A stretch of DNA of 18,530 bases from an uncultured Pirellulales bacterium (lineage in GTDB: Bacteria; Planctomycetota; Planctomycetia; Pirellulales; Lacipirellulaceae): positions 1 through 18,530 of the forward strand of contig CAMYJY010000046.1 in NCBI GenBank assembly GCA_947258835.1. The letters run 5' to 3'. Positions within the stretch are counted from its first letter, which is position 1. Each line of letters opens with the position of its first letter. Under the pieces are notes generated by a model. The model had not been told where the DNA came from and searched no databases. It saw only the letters and a program-made list of their open reading frames with translations. The translations under genes and the position numbers were made by a program. This document shows, piece after piece, positions 7,137 through 13,803 of the stretch.

Positions 7137-7916
7137 TCAAAGCTGGAAATGAACCGGTAGCAATTCGATGCTTGCCACAGGCGTACCATTTTGTTCAGCC
7201 GGACGTGCGTGCCACGTGCGCACCGCTGCTACAGCCGTCGCATCAAGAATCGAGTAACCACTGGACTGGAAAACCTCCACCTGCTCCACTTTGCCGGAAG
7301 CGGAAATCGTCAATCGCAAGAGCACAATGCCCTCCCAGCGGCTACGAATTGCCTCGGCTGGATAGCTGGGTGGTCGGTTGGCGCTCAGGTCGGGCGGCGT
7401 CCGCTCTTCAACCCCGCAAAACTCCTGTCGGAAAGCAAGCGCTGCGGGCAGGGAAGGTTCCGCCAGCCGGCGTTGTGGTTTTCGAATTTCCGCGACCGGT
7501 CTCGTTTCATCCGGCTCTTTCGCGGGAGAGGTGGTTGGGGGAGCCTGGACTGCGACTCCTTCCCTGGCCTGATCGTCTGGGCAAGAAGTGTCCAGCCAGG
7601 GCCACGTTGGCGGGACAACCACCAACTGGCGTTCTAAAGGTGATTGCACTTTCGGAGCCAGATCCTCGGGAGGTTGTACCAGGTCAAACTCGAGCACCGT
7701 TTCGATCACTTCCTCGGAAGGCATCTCCGTCAAGGTCGCTTCCAGTTGCATGACATAACGGTTTCCGGGAAAAGAAACGTCCGTGATGGGGCCCGACCAC
7801 CAACTGCAACTGACGGCAAACGCCGTGGCATGCAGCCCCAACGACCACAGGATCCCCTTGACGGCAGCTGAACGGCCAAGCAGCTGATCGAGGAATCTCG
7901 TGACAATCGTCGGCAT
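7137..7916 (-). CDS. tonB: TonB-like energy transducer
   Basis: TonB couples the inner-membrane proton gradient to outer-membrane receptors. The single N-terminal membrane segment (about residues 19-39) contains SLGLH, with the Ser-xxx-His spacing of the TonB helix that contacts ExbB/ExbD. A Pro-rich, charged periplasmic region follows (about 70-165). The C-terminal TonB domain (about 180-258) has the PPSYPAEAIRSRWEGIVLL motif, then SGKVEQVEVFQSSG and AAVRTW, as in the family. Length is about 259 residues. I chose the ATG at 7914-7916; a TTG at 7928 with AGGGA 11 bases upstream is also possible. No exbB or exbD is present in the window. It is divergent from the receptor gene and upstream of cusB on the same strand. 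Confidence 0.9.
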   Translation of the reverse strand: MPTIVTRFLDQLLGRSAAVKGILWSLGLHATAFAVSCSWWSGPITDVSFPGNRYVMQLEATLTEMPSEEVIETVLEFDLVQPPEDLAPKVQSPLERQLVVVPPTWPWLDTSCPDDQAREGVAVQAPPTTSPAKEPDETRPVAEIRKPQRRLAEPSLPAALAFRQEFCGVEERTPPDLSANRPPSYPAEAIRSRWEGIVLLRLTISASGKVEQVEVFQSSGYSILDATAVAAVRTWHARPAEQNGTPVASIELLPVHFQL

Positions 7917-7938
7917 GGCACGGGTCAAATAAGCATTG

Positions 7939-7969
7939 GTCCCTGATCAAGCGAAGCTCGATCAGGGAC
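7939..7969 (-). promoter_or_regulatory. Perfect 10-bp inverted repeat before tonB
   Basis: GTCCCTGATC at 7939-7948 is the exact reverse complement of GATCAGGGAC at 7960-7969, with an 11-base loop that can pair further (AGC-GAA-GCT). It lies 22 bases upstream of the chosen tonB start, so it would be in the tonB leader or act as an operator for the divergent pair. No T-run follows on either strand, so a simple intrinsic terminator is unlikely. The 11-mer GATCAGGGACT recurs at 8083-8093. Confidence 0.6.
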
Positions 7970-8028
7970 TAGGAAACAGGCCTGAAAAAACTCGGAAACC
8001 GTCTATTGTTTTGTGCACCTATTATTTC

Positions 8029-8058
8029 CTTACCGGCGCGGGACGCAAGAGCGGTAAG
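8029..8058. promoter_or_regulatory. Inverted repeat CTTACCG/CGGTAAG in the tonB-receptor intergenic region
   Basis: CTTACCG at 8029-8035 pairs with CGGTAAG at 8052-8058 across a 16-base loop. It lies midway between the divergent tonB and receptor genes. It could be an operator or an RNA stem. It does not match Fur, Zur or CueR boxes that I know. Confidence 0.35.
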
Positions 8059-8082
8059 AATACGGACGCTCTGTGCTTGCTT

Positions 8083-8117
8083 GATCAGGGACTGGAGCTG
8101 GCAACAGAACCCTCCAG
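8083..8117 (+). promoter_or_regulatory. Second GATCAGGGACT site with an adjoining CTGGAG/CTCCAG stem
   Basis: GATCAGGGACT at 8083-8093 repeats the right arm of the hairpin at 7939-7969. CTGGAG at 8092-8097 is complementary to CTCCAG at 8112-8117. Both lie about 155-190 bases upstream of the receptor start. Repetition of the same 11-mer on both sides of a divergent control region suggests a shared binding site. The 7917-8272 interval holds no gene. Confidence 0.35.
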
Positions 8118-8272
8118 CTGGGAGAACCAGTAAAACCTTGACGGCCCGCAATACCGCCGCAAAGCTTCGTGTTGCTAGCATCCGATATGTCTTACGTAAC
8201 CCCCAAATGAGTCTTGTGGACTAGCCGGCCGTGACGTTCGCAGGAACCGTTTGTTTGCAGCGGAAGTCCTCG

Positions 8273-10373
8273 ATGTTCGTAAATCTCTGCCTTGCCGCCC
8301 TCTTCCTTGTTGTGGCCCCGCTGCGGGCTCAAGAGGGCAACCACGTCACTCAGCTATCCTAGCCTTGCCGATCTGGAGCTGGGCCAGGCAGCAGGACGGT
8401 TTGGAGCGAGCACAGGCATCTTGCGCGGCCAAAAGTCACTATTCGATACGCCGGCGGCCGCGTCGATTCGCACACGCGAAGAAATCCTCCAGCGCCAAGC
8501 CCCCGACATGTTCCACGCGTTACAAAACGAGGTGGGCGTGTTGTTGCAGAGCACGGCGGCAGGCCAAGCGTCCCCCTTTATCCGCGGTTTGACCGGCCAG
8601 CAAATTTTGATCCTAGTGGACGGTATTCGGCTGAACAACTCCATCACTCGCCGGGGGCCGAATCAGTATTTCAATACGATGGACCCTGGCATGGTAGACC
8701 ACATCGAGGTCTTGCGCGGCCCAGGGTCCGTGCTGTGGGGTTCGGACGCCATGGGCGGCACGATGAACGTCGTCACGCGTGGGCCTGACGTGCACCACGG
8801 GATGTGCCACGGCGCCTACCTGACTCCTGAGTTGACGCAGTACTACAACACATCGAACTCCGCGCCCTATGGCCGCGTGAATATCGAGGGTTGGGTCGGC
8901 AATACGGGCATCTTCACGGGCGGGAGCTTCCTCAACGTCCGCGATCTGGATACAGGTTGGGATTTTGGCCGTCAGCCGGGCACCAACTACCAACAGTGGG
9001 CAGGTGACGTCAAATTCAACTATCTGCTGGACAGGTCGCGGATGCTCACTGTTTCACTGCAACACTTCCAGCAAGACGACCTGCCGCGCAGCGACCGTTT
9101 TCCCGGCTATCCAGGCGACCTGAACGGCAGCAACAACTTCGGGAATGCACGTTTCTTCGATCCGCAGCAGCGCGACTTGGGCTACCTTCGCTACCAGGCA
9201 CTCAATCCGATTCCTGCAATCGACGCCTTGACCGTGACCGCTTCTTATCATCGTCAGCGGGAAGTTCAGCAGCGGGGAGTGCCTACCGTCAGGTTCCAGG
9301 AAACCGATGTAGAAACTCTCGGTGTTCAGGCAGTCGCGGTGAAGGATCTCGATTGGGTGGGGAAATGGACGAGCGGCGTCGATTGGTATTACGACGATGT
9401 GGATTCCCGATTTGGCGGCACGGCCAGTGGACCGATTGTCCCAGACGACGCGTGGTATCAGCGGATGGGCTGGTTCCTCAACTGGGATGTGGCTCTGACC
9501 GAACGGCTCGACGCCGTGGCTGGCGTGCGCTACGAAAACATCAACACGGCGGGCACACCGGTCGTAGAGGTTGGCGGCATCGATACTCCGCTATTTATCA
9601 ACCCGAATTATCACGACTGGGTAAGCCAAGTCGGTGTGGTTTACGAGTTGCGTCCCAGCCTGCATCTGGTCGGTTCGATCTCGGAGGGCTTTCGAGCTCC
9701 CAACTTAGACGATCTGATGGCCAACAACCCCAATGTTCTGCAACAGGGGCAAAGCATTCCGAGCTTGGATCTTCGCGCGGAGCGTTCGATTCATTACGAA
9801 GTGGGCTTCAAAACGAACTACAACCGCCTGCGCACGCAGACGTTTGTCTACTGGATGGACTTGCAGGACAACATCGTCTCCATTGTTCCCGATCCCGCTG
9901 CACCAACTACTTTTGCCTCGGCCAACCAAGACTCATTTGTCCAAGGAGTTGAATCGAACGGTGAGTACCTACTCGACGATGGCTGGAGTTTGTACGGAAA
10001 TTTTTGGTACACCTATGGTGTGAATCTCATTACCGATTCGCCGCTGAGTCGCGTGCCGCCAACGCAAGGTATTCTGGGCCTGCGGTGGCGCGATCCGCAA
10101 CTGCGCGGTTACTTCTCGCTATATACCTGGATGGTGCGTCGCCAGGACCGGTTGGAACAAGTCCGCGATATCACCGACGAGCGGATCCCAGCCGGAGGCA
10201 CGCCCGGCTACGCCACACTGAATATGCGTGTGGGCCGGAGTTTCGGTTGTCACGACCAGCACCGTCTCAGTCTGAGCCTGGAGAATATCACCGACAAGAA
10301 CTACCTGGTTCACGGCTCGGGAGTCTTCGGGACCGGCTTCACCGCCCGGTTGGGGTATCACTGGTTTTACTGA
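8273..10373 (+). CDS. TonB-dependent outer-membrane receptor, with a one-base frameshift after the signal peptide
   Basis: A beta-barrel importer that takes a ligand (siderophore, heme or metal complex) across the outer membrane using TonB. The plug has REEILQRQAPDMFHAL, IRGLTGQQILILVDGIRLNN and VLRGPGSVLWGSDAMGG, all classic. The barrel runs to an aromatic C-terminus (YHWFY), as needed for outer-membrane insertion. The long frame opens only at a TTG at 8292 and has no signal peptide. A frame starting at the ATG at 8273, with GGAAG six bases before it, encodes a clear signal peptide (MFVNLCLAALFLVVAPLRAQ) but stops at 8360-8362. Removing one G from the GGG at 8335-8337 joins the two frames into about 699 residues. 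Ligand unknown. It is divergent from tonB and inside the efflux cluster. Confidence 0.88.
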
Positions 10374-10458
10374 AATACTTAAACTGAAAACAGGTGCGCA
10401 AGAACCGGGGCTATCGCCCATCGGCTAAGATGTGGTTCGTCTGCTTCTGCGGGCACAC

Positions 10459-10515
10459 GTCTTCCGAGCGGTCGCTCGCATGGGTTCGAGGCCCCCCGGT
10501 CAAGCCGGGGGCAGG
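10459..10515. repeat. Shortened third copy of the dispersed repeat between convergent genes
   Basis: It matches the right-hand part of the repeats at 941-1132 and 5362-5549: CTTCCGAGCGGTCGCTCGC, then a GC-rich hairpin and GGGGGCAGG. The left half is missing. It lies in the 152-base space between the receptor and the outer-membrane factor, which converge here. Confidence 0.7.
10493..10511. terminator. GC-rich hairpin between convergent genes, possible bidirectional terminator
   Basis: CCCCCGG at 10493-10499 pairs exactly with CCGGGGG at 10505-10511 around a five-base loop. It lies about 120 bases after the receptor stop and 15 bases after the outer-membrane factor stop. There is no U-run, so it may pause or process RNA rather than end it alone. 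Confidence 0.4.
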
Positions 10516-10525
10516 CCTTGCCTCG

Positions 10526-12031
10526 TTAAGGCTCTGAACCGGCCGGTGGACCCAAACCGTCTTCCAGCAACAACCCATCAATGCGGGTGTGGCTCTGCCA
10601 CAGCTGGCTCAAGGCCTCGAGGTAGGCCAAATTGGTTTGCGAAAACGTTCGCTGGGCGACTAGCGAATCCAGATACCCGACTTCGCCCTGCTGGTAGCCC
10701 TGCTGCACCAGCTCCAAAGTCCGCTGTGCCCGCGGTAGGATTTCAGCGTCGTAGGTTTCCACCGTCACGCGGGCATCGGCGTACGCCCGGAAGGCAGTCG
10801 CCAAGCGCCGGGCCAGATCCAATTCCACACGATCGGCAGCTCGTACGGCGGCGGTAACTTCCGCCTGAGCTTGGCGAATCCCCCCCTGGTTCCGATTCCA
10901 CAAAGGCAGTGGCAGGCCCACTTGAACCCCCGTGACAACATCCTGGGTCGCATCATCATACTGCACGCTCAGCGAAGAACGAATGTTGGGCACCGCCTCG
11001 ACCCGTGCCCGGCACACGGCGCGACGTGCCCGCGTGACCTCGCTGAGGGCTGCTGCGACTTCAGGACTCTGGGTTTGCAAACGCTCGAGCTGCTGCTGCC
11101 AATCCAGGGGTCCGGGAAGTTGGGCCAGGTCCCCGACCAGCGGCTGCCGGGGAAGTTCCCCCGCACCAATCACGGCGGTTAATTCTCTCCAGGCTTGACG
11201 GCAGCGGTTCTCGCTGGTGCGTTTGAGCACGAGGGCGTTTTGTAACTGGACTTCGGCCTGCAGCAAACCGGCCAGAGGTATTTCGTCCGCGTCCAGTAGC
11301 TGCTGCGAAGCTTGGGCCGCATTTTCGGTCAGCTGCACCAATTCGCCGGCAAGTTCCAAACGCCGCTCGGCCAACAGGGCTTGGTAAAAGGCCCGGCGGA
11401 CATCGGTCCGCACGCGGGTTTGGACCACCGCCAACTGCTGCTGGGCCTGGGTGATTTCGGCAGCCACCACGGCCCGATTCCAGGCCAATTTGTGACCGCG
11501 AATAAAGTCTTGGGAAAGATAAGCCCCCTGCTGCCCCGCCGCATTTTCATTGCCGATCTCCGTGCCGACGTAGCCGACCGATGGATTGGGCGGTAGCCCG
11601 ACTTGGAGCCATTTCCCGCGCAGCGAGCGGATGCGTGCCTCGGCTTGGGCAATCGCCGGATTGCTGACCAGCGCCATTTGGACCAGGTCCGCAGCGCTAT
11701 AGGTCTGCCAAACGGAGGTGTCCCCGCTGGCGGTTGGCCCCGACGGCGAGGTGCCGACCGTAGCGGGTAAGGATTGAGGAATGGATAGTTCTTCTGGCTC
11801 GGCTGTGCCCGTGGGGGTTGCCCCAGCTTGCTCTGCCTGCTGAAAATTGATCTGCTGTATTGTTGGTGGCAGGACGAGAGGTCGCGGAGCTTCCGTTTTG
11901 TGCTCGGGAGCGGCTGCTGTCGTCGACACACAAGCCATTTTTTTGACGCGGGGTACCGACGTACACCCGGTCAGCGAAGCCAATAGGACCACACAGACAA
12001 CGCTTCGCCATCTCCCACGCAAGGTAAGCAT
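10526..12031 (-). CDS. TolC/CusC-type outer-membrane efflux factor (lipoprotein)
   Basis: A 501-residue outer-membrane channel of the OEP family, forming the exit duct of the tripartite pump. The N-terminus has a hydrophobic stretch and lipobox SLTGC with Cys23, so it is probably lipid-anchored, as CusC and OprM are. A Thr/Pro-rich segment (about 30-105) precedes the channel domain, an unusually long spacer. The OEP domain has two repeats: ADLVQMALVSNPAIAQAEAR and VGLPPNPSVGY in the first, then the paired GVQVGLPLPLWNRNQGGIRQ segment in the second, with long coiled-coil helices between. It ends normally. No Shine-Dalgarno precedes the ATG. It is on the same strand as tonB-cusB-cusA but separated from them by the opposing receptor gene, so it has its own promoter. 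Partner assignment to CusBA is by context. Confidence 0.9.
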   Translation of the reverse strand: MLTLRGRWRSVVCVVLLASLTGCTSVPRVKKMACVSTTAAAPEHKTEAPRPLVLPPTIQQINFQQAEQAGATPTGTAEPEELSIPQSLPATVGTSPSGPTASGDTSVWQTYSAADLVQMALVSNPAIAQAEARIRSLRGKWLQVGLPPNPSVGYVGTEIGNENAAGQQGAYLSQDFIRGHKLAWNRAVVAAEITQAQQQLAVVQTRVRTDVRRAFYQALLAERRLELAGELVQLTENAAQASQQLLDADEIPLAGLLQAEVQLQNALVLKRTSENRCRQAWRELTAVIGAGELPRQPLVGDLAQLPGPLDWQQQLERLQTQSPEVAAALSEVTRARRAVCRARVEAVPNIRSSLSVQYDDATQDVVTGVQVGLPLPLWNRNQGGIRQAQAEVTAAVRAADRVELDLARRLATAFRAYADARVTVETYDAEILPRAQRTLELVQQGYQQGEVGYLDSLVAQRTFSQTNLAYLEALSQLWQSHTRIDGLLLEDGLGPPAGSEP

Positions 12032-12208
12032 GGTCAGTTTTTTTCGCCAGAGCCACGTCAGCTACGCAGGCAACTATTGTGCGTGGCTGGTTCGTGCTAG
12101 AAAAGAAGAAAAAAAGTCGTCAGCCCCACTGGCGATCACCCCCTGCCAAACCGGACTCCCTAGTTTGTATCGGCAGAAAACAACCAACGCCACCAGAACA
12201 ATAACGAA

Positions 12209-12231
12209 TGCTAGCGAACAACTTGCTAGCA
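12209..12231. promoter_or_regulatory. Inverted repeat TGCTAGC/GCTAGCA upstream of the outer-membrane factor gene
   Basis: TGCTAGC at 12209-12215 is the reverse complement of GCTAGCA at 12225-12231, with nine bases between. It lies about 180 bases upstream of the outer-membrane factor start on the minus strand and about 260 bases before the hydrolase on the plus strand. It may be an operator; no known regulator site is recognised. The rest of 12032-12299 shows no gene. Confidence 0.3.
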
Positions 12232-12299
12232 CGCCGGCTGCACAACACCCAACCCCAGCGAGCGCACCTCGCGGTTTGCCTAAGGCATGGCATTAGGAC

Positions 12300-12431
12300 A
12301 CGTCATTCCCGCGCTACACGTCATTCCCTCGCTACACGTCATTCCCGCGGAGGCGGGAATCCAGTAGCAGCGCGGGTCGTCTAGATTCCCGCCTGCGCGG
12401 GAATGACGCAGGAGAGCAGCGGGAATGACGT
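12300..12431. repeat. Cluster of dRS3-like palindromes (ATTCCC-N8-GGGAAT)
   Basis: It contains two half-units (ACGTCATTCCC followed by GCGCTAC or TCGCTAC), then a full unit with ATTCCCGCGGAGGCGGGAAT (12341-12360). An inverted full unit follows (ATTCCCGCCTGCGCGGGAAT, 12385-12404), and an inverted half-unit ends at 12431. The two sides form a large imperfect inverted repeat. The 20-base core has the same layout as the neisserial dRS3 repeat. The same family forms the tandem array at 18229-18530. Confidence 0.9.
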
Positions 12432-12489
12432 AGAAAATCAGCCAGCGCATACTGTACAGACACGCCCCGAACTGCCGAGAACAATACGC

Positions 12490-13458
12490 ATGCTACCACC
12501 ACAACTCACCCGTCGCGAAGTCCTGGCCTGCGGGGCAGCCTGGTTGACTACGGCCCTGCCTCACCCGGCAGCTGGAGCGGCGCCTGCTGCCAAACGCGAC
12601 GGTAGAATTCGCCTGGCGGACGGCCGCTGGCTGGGCTACCGGGAGTATGGACAGCCGTCTGGTGCGCCCGTGTTTTATTTTCACGGCATCCCCGGCTCAC
12701 GACTGGAGCTGGCCTTCTGTGATCGGGAAAGCCGGCAGGCGAACGTCCGGATTATTGCCGTCGACCGACCTGGTATGGGCCGCTCGAGCTATCAGCGAGG
12801 ACGTCGCATTACCGCGTGGCCCGATGATGTCGAGCAACTGGCCGCGGCGCTCGGTTATCCTGATTCGTCTTTCGGTGTGGCGGGCATGTCTGGCGGCGCG
12901 CCCTACGCGGCCGTTTGCGCCGCGAAGATCCCCCATCGCTTGACGCATGTGGCCCTGGTGTCTGGCCATGCCCCGCTCAACGCCCCCCACACGTGCCCCG
13001 GCAACCAAGACCAGCTCATCGCCTTGATGATCCGGCGACAACGCCTGGGGCGGCGGGTGCTGGAAGTAATCGGCAAACGACTGGATCGCCGGCCGGAAAA
13101 GGTGGTGGCCCGCATCGCCAAAAACTGGTCCGCCGCGGATCGCAACCTGGTGCTGTGCAATCCCCGGCATACCAGCTATCTCATCGCCAATTTAAGGGAA
13201 TCCATCCGCTGCGGTGCGCAAGGCCTCGTGACCGATATCTGCCTGCTGGGTCGCCCCTGGGGATTTTGTCTGCCGGAAATACAGGACGTACCGGTGTCCA
13301 TTTGGCAAGGCGGCTGCGACCCCGTAGCGCCCCCTTCCATGGGCCATTATTTTCACCGGCAGATTGCCGGCAGTGAACTGATCCTGGACAAACAGGCGGG
13401 ACATGTGACCATGCTCAAGGACCATGCCAGCGAAATTCTGGCTCGATTTGTAGCTTAG
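12490..13458 (+). CDS. Tat-exported alpha/beta hydrolase
   Basis: A 322-residue hydrolase with an N-terminal twin-arginine signal: TRREVLACGAAWL (about residues 6-18) matches the Tat pattern and is followed by a hydrophobic stretch and an Ala-rich cleavage region. The alpha/beta-hydrolase core is complete. The oxyanion loop is HGIPGSR (65-71) and a DRPGMGRS turn follows. The nucleophile elbow is GMSGG with Ser134. The acid is Asp277 in GGCDPVAP and the base is His305 in QAGHVTML. Substrate is unknown; esterase, lactonase or similar are all possible. The frame is open upstream to an ATG at 12403, but that lies in the palindromic repeat, and starting there would push the Tat signal about 29 residues inward. 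I therefore chose 12490. It has no clear operon partner. Confidence 0.87.
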   Translation: MLPPQLTRREVLACGAAWLTTALPHPAAGAAPAAKRDGRIRLADGRWLGYREYGQPSGAPVFYFHGIPGSRLELAFCDRESRQANVRIIAVDRPGMGRSSYQRGRRITAWPDDVEQLAAALGYPDSSFGVAGMSGGAPYAAVCAAKIPHRLTHVALVSGHAPLNAPHTCPGNQDQLIALMIRRQRLGRRVLEVIGKRLDRRPEKVVARIAKNWSAADRNLVLCNPRHTSYLIANLRESIRCGAQGLVTDICLLGRPWGFCLPEIQDVPVSIWQGGCDPVAPPSMGHYFHRQIAGSELILDKQAGHVTMLKDHASEILARFVA

Positions 13459-13560
13459 AGTCGAGGGGGTCAGAGTCGAGGGGGTCAGGCACATTTTTTC
13501 GGCGGCGCTGCTGGTTTTGGTAGTCCAGTCGACCGCGCCGAAAAAATGAGCCAGACCCCC
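13459..13560. repeat. Long imperfect inverted repeat downstream of the hydrolase
   Basis: The left arm at 13480-13506 begins GGGGGTCAGGCACATTTTTTC. The right arm, ending at 13560, is its near-exact reverse complement, with about 27-base arms and three or so mismatches. A direct repeat of GAGTCGAGGGGGTCAG precedes it. It starts right after the hydrolase stop and would form a strong hairpin with A/T-rich and G/C-rich blocks, so it could act as a terminator. I recall similar hairpins scattered through planctomycete genomes. The remaining space to 13803 holds no gene. Confidence 0.8.
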
Positions 13561-13803
13561 AACTAGCGCCCAGCGCCTGACAAAGAACCATTTTGGGACG
13601 CGTACTTAATTACCTATTTTACCAGGGATCCGATTCTGTGGCTGGGACGCGTTGGCCGTGTTAGGTAAGCTCTAATTAGCGAGGCTAGCATAACGGGATC
13701 TGGAGTCCTCGGCCGCCGATAGAGCACTAACAGCGTAGGTCCTTCGACTTCAATTGACGGTGCTTTCCACTTCCAGGCCGCCGGGCCCTCAGCAGGCAGG
13801 ATT

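Noticed and set aside
7970..8272. Cobalamin or other riboswitch before the TonB-dependent receptor
   Set aside because: Such receptors are often under a cobalamin riboswitch, but I found no B12-box-like sequence or matching set of stems in this interval.
12403..12489. Longer N-terminus for the alpha/beta hydrolase from the ATG at 12403
   Set aside because: That ATG is part of the dRS3-like palindrome (GGGAATGACG), and the Tat signal would no longer be near the N-terminus.
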